Shown here piece after piece: positions 22,601 through 32,301 of a DNA stretch of 32,536 nt (positions are counted from its first letter, which is position 1; each line of letters starts with the position of its first letter). The notes under the pieces were generated by a model. It saw only the letters and a program-made list of their open reading frames with translations. It ran no database searches and was not told the DNA's origin. A program made the position numbers and the translations under genes. Source of the DNA: Streptomyces sp. CT34 (lineage in GTDB: Bacteria; Actinomycetota; Actinomycetes; Streptomycetales; Streptomycetaceae); the NCBI RefSeq assembly GCF_000805335.1, contig NZ_KN708638.1:5152295-5184830 (forward strand), in the 5' to 3' direction.

Positions 22601-22978
22601 CACCGCGCCGGCCACCAGGACGGCCGAGCCGGCGGCGAGCGCCGGACCACCGCCCGTGCCGTACAGCAGGTCCGTACCGAACGCGGCCACCGCGGCCACC
22701 AGCGTCGTCACCGTCGGGGTGCTCAGCTCCTTGCGCGACAGCCGCCCGGAGAGCGGCTGCTGACCGGCCGCCGCCTCGTCCAGCGCGCGTACGTACGCGG
22801 TGTACTCCTCGGCCGCGGAGGCCGCCAGATCGTCCAGCGCCGCGCGCGCCCGGCTGAGCAGCGCGGCCCCGTCGAGCCGGCCGCCCGAGCGGCGCACCTC
22901 CTCCTCAACGGCCCGCGCCAGCAGGTCTTCCGCTTCCTTCCGGTGGCTGTCACGCAGCACGGCCAGTGAGCCCGGCAT
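19700..22978 (-). CDS. NB-ARC ATPase with tetratricopeptide repeats and N-terminal membrane helices
   Basis: A 1092-residue STAND-type protein. Residues 1-85 are helical and charged; two hydrophobic segments lie at about 90-107 and 112-130. The P-loop is HGEPGAGRTALAVRAA (about 264-271), the Walker-B-like strand VTVLLDDASDAEQ, and a sensor strand DSLVLVTSREPLELP follows. GLPLALRVAGSSLE is the NB-ARC GLPLA motif. A winged-helix-like part comes next (ALLGAPNAEAEQRLTALVGAGLIEHV). The C-terminal half carries many TPR units (for example LRDLGITLQHQGNLTEAAAKLREAL). STAND proteins switch on ligand binding and nucleotide exchange; here the output is unknown, and no SARP DNA-binding domain is present. 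ATG 22978 has AGGGGG upstream; the frame extends further but lacks coding character there. Confidence 0.9.
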   Translation of the reverse strand: MPGSLAVLRDSHRKEAEDLLARAVEEEVRRSGGRLDGAALLSRARAALDDLAASAAEEYTAYVRALDEAAAGQQPLSGRLSRKELSTPTVTTLVAAVAAFGTDLLYGTGGGPALAAGSAVLVAGAVATVLKLTAGHFPAAHRQAGLRGQPGGPEQLRLQWLTALEVRGIRPFLDQQRMLTAATRGSGSKSKSVAAKSARGPQLRGADRSAAARQRSVLEQSFAQLPHPDGTFAGRRAELTQIAQWVHAGRASTETKPIVVVLHGEPGAGRTALAVRAAHQLRDQFRGACVVDLRGDTPGEVPLPTRDALMHLLNRLGAPREQLLFRERPSQEQHVKRLTEIYHQHLTGLPVTVLLDDASDAEQVRALVPDRSDSLVLVTSREPLELPADLEAWVHQLPVGALDAAGTEELLRSAAASGDEPPGETAPYDSQAIDRIAELCAGLPLALRVAGSSLETRSPASLAADLAAQDGGPVERALALRYADQAPPARQLLRRLALVGRASLGVAAAAALLGAPNAEAEQRLTALVGAGLIEHVRGERYRLHALVHGFAHARLMAEEEPAERSAAQERLIRGYAELADSVIRLVDGNTSTRADRFGSHGFTSLDAALQWLDDETSFITAALRHADQDVDQATVSHLLGALCDYCLLRGDLYRLGELSELTRAVGQGLLVRSVQWRTGVAARQLGELDRARTTLSSVVDLYFEAQHPVGAARALRDLGITLQHQGNLTEAAAKLREALDLQAGPDMHGDRAWTLHALAAVERDRARIPEALAMLRESLELHEESESIHGQAWAHFQRGQVYLRMGDVPRAEAALQSAMELYGRTHDDRGTAWAMTQLARARLVDGDPGPAVDQLRQALPLHHQHEDARGEAWTMYYLGQALEERGEHDAALRQLERSRNMFSRMQDAYGLACARHHAGRVTRDLRAEQTGSLRNSGFARQLLQDARKDFQRIGVAHGEGWSLLELVIIDAGNGRTAQALELADEAAQIFAGYGDKRGEDWARFLRCTLLPFASPGGSVVGVAVAQEELAQLIREAHDGRDSKLEDCAQTFALLLERGVEPETGWQAWRLGMVPNRHAREIMGVPVAPTTVD

Positions 22979-22989
22979 GCCCGTCCCCC

Positions 22990-23067
22990 TCCAGCAGTCT
23001 CCAGTGTTTCCGGCAGTTCCAGCAGGTCCAGCAGTTTTGTCCAGCAGTTTCACGGCAGTTCCAGCAG
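22990..23067. repeat. Short CAGCAG-type repeats upstream of the NB-ARC gene
   Basis: CGGCAGTTCCAGCAG occurs at 23011-23025 and 23053-23067, and GTCCAGCAGTTT at 23027-23038 and 23040-23051. The array lies in the leader of the NB-ARC gene, between it and the divergent DUF255 fragment. It could be replication slippage or a regulator-binding array. Confidence 0.55.
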
Positions 23068-23239
23068 TCCGAGGCGGTCCCCGGCGCCCCGGGGAGGCGC
23101 CGTCGCGTCCCCGCGGTCCGCGCCGGCGGTGATCAACCGGCGTAGTCACAGTCTTCCGTCTCCGCGCCGATTCCGGCAGGGCTGTGGATAACTCCCTCCG
23201 CTCCCGGCACCCGCAGCCCCATTGGGAGAGGATGGCCTC

Positions 23240-23407
23240 ATGCCGAACCGCCTGGCTCATGAGACTTCCCCATATCTGCTCCAGCACGCCGACAACCCGG
23301 TCGACTGGTGGCCGTGGTCCGCCGACGCGTTCGAGGAGGCCCGGCGGCGCGGTGTGCCGGTGCTGCTGAGCGTCGGCTACAGCTCTTGCCACTGTGCCAG
23401 TAGATGA
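23240..23407 (+). pseudogene. DUF255 (thioredoxin-domain) gene, 5' fragment
   Basis: It encodes MPNRLAHETSPYLLQHADNP and so on to LLSVGYSSCHCASR and a TAG. This is the N-terminus of a DUF255/YyaL-type protein, matching the intact gene at 30117 (MNRLGGATSPYLLQHAENP to SVGYSACHWCHVM). Similarity stops inside the CHWC motif codons, at TGCCACTG. GC-rich codon use is typical of the backbone, so this looks like the original 5' end, severed by the 6.9-kb insertion. The 55-residue product would lack an active site. Confidence 0.85.
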
Positions 23408-23848
23408 ATACAACTCGGGTGGCTGTGACCGGGGTTGCTTCCAAGGAGTGTCACAGTGGACGCGTAGATGCGTAGGTGAGCGGTGACATAGACACTGGGG
23501 CGCCGACCAGCTGGCCGTCTCACCCGAGTGGGCTCCCGAGCGCTACGTCAACATCCACTCGTGCCTGGAGGACGGCTCTCACGCTGCCGAAGCCGACCAG
23601 TGATGGCAGCATCGCGAGACCGCGAAGCGTCTCGGGCGGGAGCGGTGCCGCGCGCACGGCCGACGGGCTACACCCGCGGTACCACTTTGGGCGGGGGGAG
23701 GCTTGCGACCACCGCCCAGCTCGCTGCCGAAGCCGGAGGAACCTGGCGCCACCAGGCACCCGGTGACCACACACGGCGATCAGGGACCGTCACTCGTCGA
23801 GGAATATGCGTCAGCCGATCACGCGAGGTCGTCAGTTCTGCCCTCTTT
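23408..23848. other. Left end of the DUF255 insertion, no gene seen
   Basis: About 440 bases of mixed composition with no convincing ORF on either strand. It runs from the truncated DUF255 fragment to the MFS stop. If the block was integrated by a recombinase, an attachment arm should lie in the first 100 bases. No integrase remnant is recognisable. Confidence 0.4.
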
Positions 23849-25090
23849 CTACCCCTCTTCCCTACGAGTTGCAGCCAGCACGGCGACCACCAGTCCGCAC
23901 AGGATGGTGGCTGTTGCGGTGACGAACATGGCCGAGTATCCAGCGGTATTGGCAACGTAGCCAAGGGCAAAGTTACCGACGCTGATGCCGATGTTCATGA
24001 ATGCGCCGTACGTAGCCACGGCTTGGCCCTTGCGTTGGGCATCCACTGATCGCATGACCAGCAGGCCCAGTGCCGGGTAGACCTGCGACATGCCCGCACC
24101 GACCAGGACGCCCCCCACGACCGCAGACAGCAGGGAGTCGGAGGTTCCGATCAGGAAGATCCCAACTGCCTCGGCCAGGAAGATGGCGATGAGTCCCTGA
24201 GGAGAGGTGAAATTCCAAGGGGACCGTGCACCCGCCACCCTTATGACGACCATCGTGGCCGCGTAGGCGGTCACGACAAGAGCGCCGTCGGCCACGCCGT
24301 GGTGTGCAAGTGCCACCGCAGAGAAGCTGATAACGGCGGCGTATCCGAAAGCAGCCATCGTCAACGAGACGCCAGGGAGCACCGCAGCGCGCGTAGCCGA
24401 CGTGCGAGGCCCACTCCGGTGCTCCTCGGTCCGGTCTTCCTGTGGCTGCCGGTGGTCGGGAACGGTGAACAGGAGGAGCAGCGACAGGAGAGGAAAGATG
24501 CCTGCCGCCAGGCCGACGACGGTGGGCCTGGTGGCTTCGGCCATCGCCTCGCCGATCGGTGCGCCGACGGCCAGAACCAGATAGTTCACTGTTCCGACCA
24601 AGCCCAGGGCCCATCCCTGTTTGGAGGGCGGAACCAGTGACACCATCCAGATGGTGGCCGCAGCCAGGACACCTCCCAAGCCGATTCCCAGAATCAGCCG
24701 GCACGTGATCAGGATCGCGACATTGGGGGCGGCGAGGTAGCCGAGGGTGGCAAGGGCGACGACGAGCGCGCCACCGGCCACGATCGGACGGGCTCCGATG
24801 CGGATCAGCAGCGCTCCAAAGACCGGGCGTGCCAGGACAGCAGTGATGGCATACGAACCCATGACCCAGCCGACGTCGCTCGTGCTGCCGTGCAGTTGGG
24901 AGGTGACTTGTATGGGCAGGGTCGGGATGGTCAGCGCGACTGCCAGGTAGACCAGGCCTACAGTGCTGATCACGACGCCCAGATGACGTCGGAAGGCCCG
25001 AGGGGGTGGCTGGTCTCCGGGGGCCGGGGCTGGTTCGGCTTCTGTGGTCGGGGCTGTGCTTGCCTCGGGGCGCTCCGGCTCCTTCGTCAC
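23849..25090 (-). CDS. Major facilitator superfamily exporter
   Basis: A 413-residue transporter with about 12 membrane segments, e.g. HLGVVISTVGLVYLAVALTI, IVAGGALVVALATLGYLAA, ILITCRLILGIGLGGVLAA and LSLTMAAFGYAAVISFSAVA. The motif-A-like loop RPVFGALLIRIGARPIV between helices 2 and 3 marks a drug:H+ antiporter-type MFS. The first 35 residues are a Pro/Glu-rich cytoplasmic extension. The start is GTG 25090, overlapping the ATP-grasp stop (ATGTGA), so it is the last gene of the operon. It probably exports the product of the two enzymes upstream or provides self-resistance. Confidence 0.92.
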   Translation of the reverse strand: MTKEPERPEASTAPTTEAEPAPAPGDQPPPRAFRRHLGVVISTVGLVYLAVALTIPTLPIQVTSQLHGSTSDVGWVMGSYAITAVLARPVFGALLIRIGARPIVAGGALVVALATLGYLAAPNVAILITCRLILGIGLGGVLAAATIWMVSLVPPSKQGWALGLVGTVNYLVLAVGAPIGEAMAEATRPTVVGLAAGIFPLLSLLLLFTVPDHRQPQEDRTEEHRSGPRTSATRAAVLPGVSLTMAAFGYAAVISFSAVALAHHGVADGALVVTAYAATMVVIRVAGARSPWNFTSPQGLIAIFLAEAVGIFLIGTSDSLLSAVVGGVLVGAGMSQVYPALGLLVMRSVDAQRKGQAVATYGAFMNIGISVGNFALGYVANTAGYSAMFVTATATILCGLVVAVLAATRREEG

Positions 25091-26316
25091 ATCGCCACCA
25101 CGTCGAAGACCTTGCCTTCGTCCTCCAGAACGTGGAGCTGGTCCAGGGAGTCGCGCAGGACCTCCTCGCTCTCGTGGGCGAAGTAGCAGATGCCGTTCTC
25201 AGCGGTCGTCAGCAGGGGATCGGTGACGACGTGCCCGGGGACGGGCAGCTTCCGGAAGGCCAGGAAGCCTGGAAGCCTTCGTATGGCCGACACCCCGGGC
25301 AGCGCCCGGACACGCCCCCGCTGGTGCACGCGCAGCTGAGCCTGCGCGAAGAAACGCCTCGGCGCGTAGCGGGAGTCGATCCGCCGGAAGAAGCCCGGCT
25401 CATCGGTGTAGCGCTCGGCGAGCACGGTCGCCTGGCTGTAGCCCAGGGCGGGCACGAAGACGTCCGAGGGCATCGATGGCCCCATGAGCCGGGAATTGAC
25501 CTCCACCAGCCGAGGACCGTCTTCCGTCCGCATCACTTCGGTATGCGCGGCACCGTTGCGGAAGCCGAGAGCGTCCAGGCACTGCATGGTGTACTTGCCG
25601 GCTGCTTCTTCGAAGTCCCCCAGGTCGCGGCGCAGTAGGAGGTGCCTGCACACGGGGGAGCCGTTCAGTTCGTCGATGCGCTTTTCGTAGACGTCCGTGA
25701 CGACGTGGGCGCCGTTGCTGCTCACGGTGTTGACGACGTACAGGGTCCCGTCGAGGTACTGCTGAACCACCACGCCCTCGTTGAGCACGCTCAGACGATT
25801 GACCGTGCCGTTCAGGCTCTCGAAGGCGGCCAGCGCGTCGTCGAGGGTCGATACGATCTTCACTCCCTCGCTGCCGGAGCTTGCCCCGGGTTTGAGCACG
25901 ACCGGGAACGCGTCCGTCCACTGCTGAAGGGTGTCGGCCAGTTCCTCGCGGGTATGGACCAGTGCCGTTTCGGCGCCGGGCAGCCCGTGGTCGAGTACGG
26001 CACGGGCCATCAGGTACTTGTCCCGCCGAGCCGCGGCTGAGCGCACATCGTTATGCGCGACTCCGAGACCTGCGGCGATCTCATTGGCCAGGAGGACTCC
26101 TGCTTCGCTGCCCGGAACGACGGCGGTGACCCCGGCCGGCCGCAGACGATCGAGCGTGTCGGCCACAGTGGTGTGGGCGATCACCTCTTCCGCCCCGGAC
26201 GATGCGGGAGCGGTGACCGCCTGCGGGTCGTACAGGCTGATCCAGGGCACTCCTTGCTCACCGAGATATTCAGTGAATGACTCGCCGCTGCGACCGGTGT
26301 TCACTACGACTATCAA
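25087..26316 (-). CDS. ATP-grasp ligase
   Basis: A 409-residue enzyme from TTG 26316, chosen because AGGAG lies 5 bases upstream and 13 bp separate it from the previous stop; a longer reading to 26433 overlaps the upstream gene heavily. ATP-grasp features: N-terminal Rossmann-like part (LIVVVNTGRSGESFTEYLGE), the central KYLMARAVLDHGLP, ATP-binding PVVLKPGASSGSEGVKIV, and the metal site in HTEVMRTEDGPRLVEVNSRLMG. It resembles amino-acid ligases and other carboxylate-amine ligases that form peptide or amide bonds through an acyl phosphate. The substrates are unknown. It sits between an FAD/NAD(P)-binding enzyme and an exporter in a tight operon. Confidence 0.9.
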   Translation of the reverse strand: MIVVVNTGRSGESFTEYLGEQGVPWISLYDPQAVTAPASSGAEEVIAHTTVADTLDRLRPAGVTAVVPGSEAGVLLANEIAAGLGVAHNDVRSAAARRDKYLMARAVLDHGLPGAETALVHTREELADTLQQWTDAFPVVLKPGASSGSEGVKIVSTLDDALAAFESLNGTVNRLSVLNEGVVVQQYLDGTLYVVNTVSSNGAHVVTDVYEKRIDELNGSPVCRHLLLRRDLGDFEEAAGKYTMQCLDALGFRNGAAHTEVMRTEDGPRLVEVNSRLMGPSMPSDVFVPALGYSQATVLAERYTDEPGFFRRIDSRYAPRRFFAQAQLRVHQRGRVRALPGVSAIRRLPGFLAFRKLPVPGHVVTDPLLTTAENGICYFAHESEEVLRDSLDQLHVLEDEGKVFDVVAM

Positions 26317-26329
26317 GGCACTCCTGCTT

Positions 26330-27868
26330 TCAACGAGTATGTGTGGAAAGCGCGGCTTCCGGCCCTCGGGCCATAGCCGCGGCAGGGATGGGCGGCGTGG
26401 AGTGGGCAGGCTCGAGGATGGCTGCACTGACAACCTCTGCCTGACGGTGAATAGCCCGTACGGAGTTGGTCACCAGATGGGTTCCGACGGTGAGTTGCCC
26501 CAGCGCGAACAGCCGCGGATCACTCCCAGCCGCATCGGTGAAAACCCTGCCGCTGGACCGCTCTATGCGTATTCCGCCGAATTCATGTCGTTCAACAAGG
26601 CCGTCATTGAGTAATTGGTCGATGAGCGGGGATGCGAGATCGCTGAAGTCGTGCGGTGAAGCATTGATGGAGTTCACCACCGCCGAGAAACGCGTTACCC
26701 CCGCGGGCGTTTCCATCGAATATTTTCCGTCCGCTTCGAGACTGACGCTCTCGACGCCGGACGCCACTCTTATCAGCCCTTTTTCCTGGGCGTCGAGCAG
26801 TTTACGAGCAGTCTCCGGCGGGATCGGGTTCATGAAGGCGGTATAGGCGCTGCGGTACCTGCGCAGAAAAATATCCTTTTCCGCATTCGTGATTTCACCC
26901 CAGACCTTTTCGATCACTGGGTGAAGCGTGGCAGAGGCCACCTCTCGCCACATATACCCGGCGTCGACCTCGCGTAGATGACGCGCCATCCGGTCGAGTG
27001 CGTTTTCGGCGGACGAGAACTCTTCGGCGATGTGCGGGCCGTGCAGGCCGCGCGACCGCAGCTCTTCCGCTACGAAGCCCCAGACATCAGCCAGGCTCTG
27101 CATACGGCCGCTGCCGGCCAACTCGGCGAACCGCTGCGTCGTGCTCCGGACCGGAGTGGTGAACACACGCGGATTGCGAACGCCGGGGAGCAGTCCGTTG
27201 CGGGAGGCGAGAGTGATCGGTGCCTGGCGAGGGCGCCGCAGCAGAGCCAGGGCGACGTCCACGGCGGTGAGGCCGGTTCCGAGGACAAGCGTGGGTGCCC
27301 CGCTCGGTACAGCTGCGACCAGGTCTTTGAGCGGATACGGGTCTTCGACGTACGTCTGGCCGGCGGGCAGGCCGTAGACATTGGCGGGTTTACCGGTTCC
27401 CAGGCACAGTGCGGCACGATCGTGCTCGAAGTGCTGCCCGCCGACCGTACGCAGCGTGACACCGTCCGGTGTCGTGTGCGCGGATGTCACGGGCTGATGG
27501 ACGACTCGCACGACCACTCCGGCCTGGGCGGCCCGGTGTTGAGTACGGATGTAGCAGTGCCGCAAGTACCTGCCGTACACCCACCGTGGAACGAATCCGT
27601 GCGCGGTTGTGGGTGCGTCAGCCGCGGACAGACGGTTTTTGGAAATCCAGTCCAGAAAATCCCCTGAAGAATCTCCGTCGACAGACATCCCCGCACTCTG
27701 CAGATTAACCAGAGCTGTTCCCAGATCTGCTCGGTACGCCCGGCCTGGACCCACCTCAGGACTGGGTTCGTAAATGCATATCTCTGTCAGAGAACCCTCG
27801 GCCCTGCGGACCAACAGATCCGCGAGGACGACTGCTGCCGCCCCTCCCCCGATGAGGGCAACACGCAT
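26330..27868 (-). CDS. FAD/NAD(P)-binding oxidoreductase
   Basis: A 512-residue protein from ATG 27868, with AGGAAGG nine bases upstream. The N-terminal dinucleotide fold is MRVALIGGGAAAVVLADLLV, with IYEPSPEVGPGRAY after it. A second nucleotide site is TLVLGTGLTAVDVALALL near residue 200, and ALCLGTGKPANVYGLP precedes it. This is the PF13454-type (NAD_binding_9) FAD-NAD(P)-binding family, related to lysine/ornithine N-monooxygenase-like flavoproteins; the reaction is unknown. The N-terminus is fully preserved. It is the first large gene of the operon and follows a 76-codon ORF by 5 bp. Its third-position GC is lower than in backbone genes, fitting acquisition by transfer. Confidence 0.88.
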   Translation of the reverse strand: MRVALIGGGAAAVVLADLLVRRAEGSLTEICIYEPSPEVGPGRAYRADLGTALVNLQSAGMSVDGDSSGDFLDWISKNRLSAADAPTTAHGFVPRWVYGRYLRHCYIRTQHRAAQAGVVVRVVHQPVTSAHTTPDGVTLRTVGGQHFEHDRAALCLGTGKPANVYGLPAGQTYVEDPYPLKDLVAAVPSGAPTLVLGTGLTAVDVALALLRRPRQAPITLASRNGLLPGVRNPRVFTTPVRSTTQRFAELAGSGRMQSLADVWGFVAEELRSRGLHGPHIAEEFSSAENALDRMARHLREVDAGYMWREVASATLHPVIEKVWGEITNAEKDIFLRRYRSAYTAFMNPIPPETARKLLDAQEKGLIRVASGVESVSLEADGKYSMETPAGVTRFSAVVNSINASPHDFSDLASPLIDQLLNDGLVERHEFGGIRIERSSGRVFTDAAGSDPRLFALGQLTVGTHLVTNSVRAIHRQAEVVSAAILEPAHSTPPIPAAAMARGPEAALSTHTR

Positions 27869-27873
27869 GGATA

Positions 27874-28104
27874 TCACCTTCCTGATTCGCCACTGCAATC
27901 CATGCAGCGACCATTCCCCCGGTCAACGGCCGCAAAGGCGAGCCGCTCGATGAGCTTCATACATGTCCACGTCTCGCGCGACAATGGAAGCCCTTTATCA
28001 ATCCCCGCCGGAACGACTCCAGGAGCCTGTATGACGGCAGGCGAAGGGGTGTCAACGAGCGAGTAATCGGACACTAGCACAGGAGCATCAGCCGAGATCA
28101 ACAC
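27874..28104 (-). CDS. Possible 76-aa leader or precursor peptide
   Basis: An ORF from GTG 28104 to TGA 27874, ending 5 bp before the ATG of the FAD enzyme gene; the ribosome site of that gene (AGGAAGG) is made by its last codons. The product reads LISADAPVLVSDYSLVDTPS near the start and ends RGNGRCMDCSGESGR, with three cysteines in the last third. I do not recognise it. The tight coupling to a flavoprotein and an ATP-grasp enzyme makes a modified-peptide precursor conceivable, but the start lacks a good ribosome site and the ORF could be a non-coding leader. Confidence 0.4.
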   Translation of the reverse strand: MLISADAPVLVSDYSLVDTPSPAVIQAPGVVPAGIDKGLPLSRETWTCMKLIERLAFAAVDRGNGRCMDCSGESGR

Positions 28105-28137
28105 GGAATCGGTCGGCAGAGTCGACTTAACGTTCGC

Positions 28138-28156
28138 TTGATGTGTGCTTCATCAA
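28138..28156. promoter_or_regulatory. Palindromic candidate operator between the divergent operons
   Basis: TTGATG, 7 bases, CATCAA: a perfect 6-bp-arm palindrome between the minus-strand enzyme operon and the plus-strand ArsR/DUF5937 gene. TTGATG occurs on both strands and could serve as -35 for each. The surrounding 28105-28382 is AT-richer than the rest of the window and otherwise gene-free. It is the natural candidate binding site for the adjacent regulator. Confidence 0.45.
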
Positions 28157-28382
28157 CCTTTCGCCTCGGTCGTGGCGCGAGTCACACCGTAGAGTTTTGT
28201 TTCGCCTTCAATGGAAAGGTCCGTCGCTATTTCTTTGCGGGCGGGCCGTGGAATCGCGCGGCGGGCGGTATGCGCCACGCCGCACTGCCGCAGTATCCGC
28301 ATTTGTCTGGTTTGGGAGTTGGCAATATTCGTCAATCGAAAGGACGGCCTACGCGGCTCTTTGGGATCATGGGGAGATGAGT

Positions 28383-29465
28383 GTGGTCATCGATGTCAGC
28401 GCGGCGGATTCGGCACAACACCGATTCGGGCCGTCGCCCCTGGGGGAGCTGGGGGCGATGCTGCACGCACTCGCCGCGCCCGCCCATCACCGCCGACTGC
28501 GGGAGTGGACCGAGGCGACCAGCGCCCGGCTGCCGGCCTTGCTGGCCGAGCACCTGGCCGAGGCGGACTTTCTCTGGCAGGTCATCCGCGCCGCCTTCCT
28601 GATTCCGCACACACTCTGCGAGTCCCTGGAAGAGGACTTGGACGCGGTCGATCGCATCGACGACGAACGGTTCGTCGCAGCAGCCCTGTACACGACGTGC
28701 GGCACCGCACCTCCACGCCCGGCGACCTCCCCGCTGACCGATCCGACTGCCCGCGAGCACGCCCGCGCCCTGGCTCGCACGCGTGGCCCGAATCAAGCCG
28801 CGTTCGCCGACTGGCTGCTCGCCGACCCGCCTGCGGTGCGCATCTGGCTCCGTCAGCTGCTGCAGGACTGCGCCGGGGCGTTCTTCCACGATGCCTGGCA
28901 ACGCGTCCTGCCCCAATTGCGCGCCGACGCACGGCACAAAGCGGACCTGGCCGAGCGCCGTGGCCTGGGCGCCGCCCTCGCCGCGATGTCACCGGCCATC
29001 AGCCTGGATGCGACAGGACAGCGGATCGTCGTCGACAAGCTTCAGGACGTGACCACCGCCGTCGCTCCCGGGCTCGGCGTGACGTTCTCCCCCACGGCCT
29101 TCGGTCGGCCGCATGTGATCGTCGTGCACTCTCCAGGCTGGCACCCCGTCATCCAATACCCGACCCAAGACCCGGCGGCAGTGCCGGAACCGACATCACT
29201 GGAACTGGTCCGGAAGCGGATGGAAGCGCTGGCCCACCCGGTACGGATGCGCCTGGCCCGTACCTTGGCCCGCGGACCGCACACCACCAAGGAACTCGCC
29301 GCGGCCTGGCAACTCACCACTCCGGAAGTCTCCAGGCACCTCGCCACATTGAAGAAGTGCGGGCTCCTGGTTACCCAGCGTCAGGGGCGTTACGTCCAGC
29401 ACCGCTTCGACCTTGACGCAAGCGCCCGGCTGAGCACGGACTTCCTCGAAGCGCTCCTGCGCTGA
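28383..29465 (+). CDS. ArsR/SmtB-type regulator with DUF5937 N-terminal domain
   Basis: A 360-residue protein from GTG 28383, which has GGGGAG six bases upstream; ATG 28377 is too close to that site. The N-terminal part (FGPSPLGELGAMLHALAAPAHH and on) is the DUF5937 domain, which I recall paired with ArsR helices in Streptomyces. The C-terminal winged helix reads RMEALAHPVRMRLARTLARG, TTKELAAAWQLTTPEVSRHL and ATLKKCGLLVTQRQGRYVQH. The cysteine ligands of metal-sensing ArsR proteins are not evident, so it likely senses something else. It is divergent from the FAD/ATP-grasp/MFS operon across a shared region with a palindrome, which suggests it controls that operon. Confidence 0.9.
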   Translation: MVIDVSAADSAQHRFGPSPLGELGAMLHALAAPAHHRRLREWTEATSARLPALLAEHLAEADFLWQVIRAAFLIPHTLCESLEEDLDAVDRIDDERFVAAALYTTCGTAPPRPATSPLTDPTAREHARALARTRGPNQAAFADWLLADPPAVRIWLRQLLQDCAGAFFHDAWQRVLPQLRADARHKADLAERRGLGAALAAMSPAISLDATGQRIVVDKLQDVTTAVAPGLGVTFSPTAFGRPHVIVVHSPGWHPVIQYPTQDPAAVPEPTSLELVRKRMEALAHPVRMRLARTLARGPHTTKELAAAWQLTTPEVSRHLATLKKCGLLVTQRQGRYVQHRFDLDASARLSTDFLEALLR

Positions 29466-30116
29466 CCGCCTGGACGCGATGGCTCTCACTGGTCGCGAGC
29501 GCCCGCGGGGACGACGAACCTGCGGCCAGTCCGTGGACTGCGCTCCCGGAGCAGGTGACAGAGGAACTCGGGGCAGGTGCCTCCAACGTGATTCGCTGCT
29601 CCCGCAACTTTCAGGGGGGCAAGAGGGGGTACCGGAGGGGCGCCGCCCCGTGGTGCAGCGCAAAGAACGCACGCCCTTGTACGTTCACCGCCGCTGGTGT
29701 TGTCGAGCCTGCCAGCGCGGGCGAGGCCCTGTGGGCCGCGTGCGGGGTGCCCCATGGATGAGCCTCCACCACGTCTGCGACAGCCCCTTCATCGATGACG
29801 CCGACAAGATCCGCACCGGCCACGGAAGCGGAGAGCGCCGGCTCGCAGCGCCTGGAGATGACTGTCGTATTCGGTCGGAACGACCATCACCGATGCCATC
29901 CACCAGGCCGGTTTGAAGGTGCCAACCACGGGGGTGTCCGGGGCGTTGTCCGGACCGGCGAAGCCGAGTTCGCGGCGAGTTCGGCCGTTGGCGAGGCAGG
30001 GGGAATCGGATGATCCTCGGCCGCCACGTGATGGCGCATGACAGGAGAACGGGCGCGTGAGGGGTGGCGCCCCGAGCTTCGCCGCCGGGGTCCTGTGGTG
30101 TGAGAGGCTGGCTTGC
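29466..30116. other. Right end of the DUF255 insertion, no gene recognised
   Basis: About 650 bases between the regulator and the DUF255 start. Several short ORFs on the minus strand read like broken coding sequence in changing frames (for example a 70-codon one at 29611-29823), suggesting decayed gene remains, but I cannot name a parent. The last 30 bases share the GAGAGG-TGGC context found before the severed copy at 23240. Confidence 0.4.
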
Positions 30117-32192
<2,076 letters not shown>

Positions 32193-32268
32193 GGCGGCGG
32201 GGCCGCCGGACCCGTATGGCGGCTCCCGCGGCCCCGCCCCAAGTCCTGGGACCAGCGACCGGATGGCC

Positions 32269-32286
32269 CCTGACGCGCGCGTCAGG
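32269..32286. terminator. Palindrome after the DUF255 gene, possible terminator
   Basis: CCTGACGCGCGCGTCAGG is a perfect 18-bp palindrome 77 bp past the stop at 32192. As a hairpin it would have little loop; it could instead be a binding site. Confidence 0.5.
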
Positions 32287-32301
32287 TTCCAGCCCTGGTT
32301 C

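Noticed and set aside
22979..23413. N-terminal extension of the NB-ARC protein upstream of 22978
   Set aside because: The extension runs through a repeat array and antisense to the DUF255 fragment and lacks a ribosome site; ATG 22978 has AGGGGG.
29466..30116. Decayed transposase or integrase at the right end of the DUF255 island
   Set aside because: Short minus-strand frames look like broken coding sequence, but no DDE, serine-recombinase or tyrosine-recombinase motif is visible.
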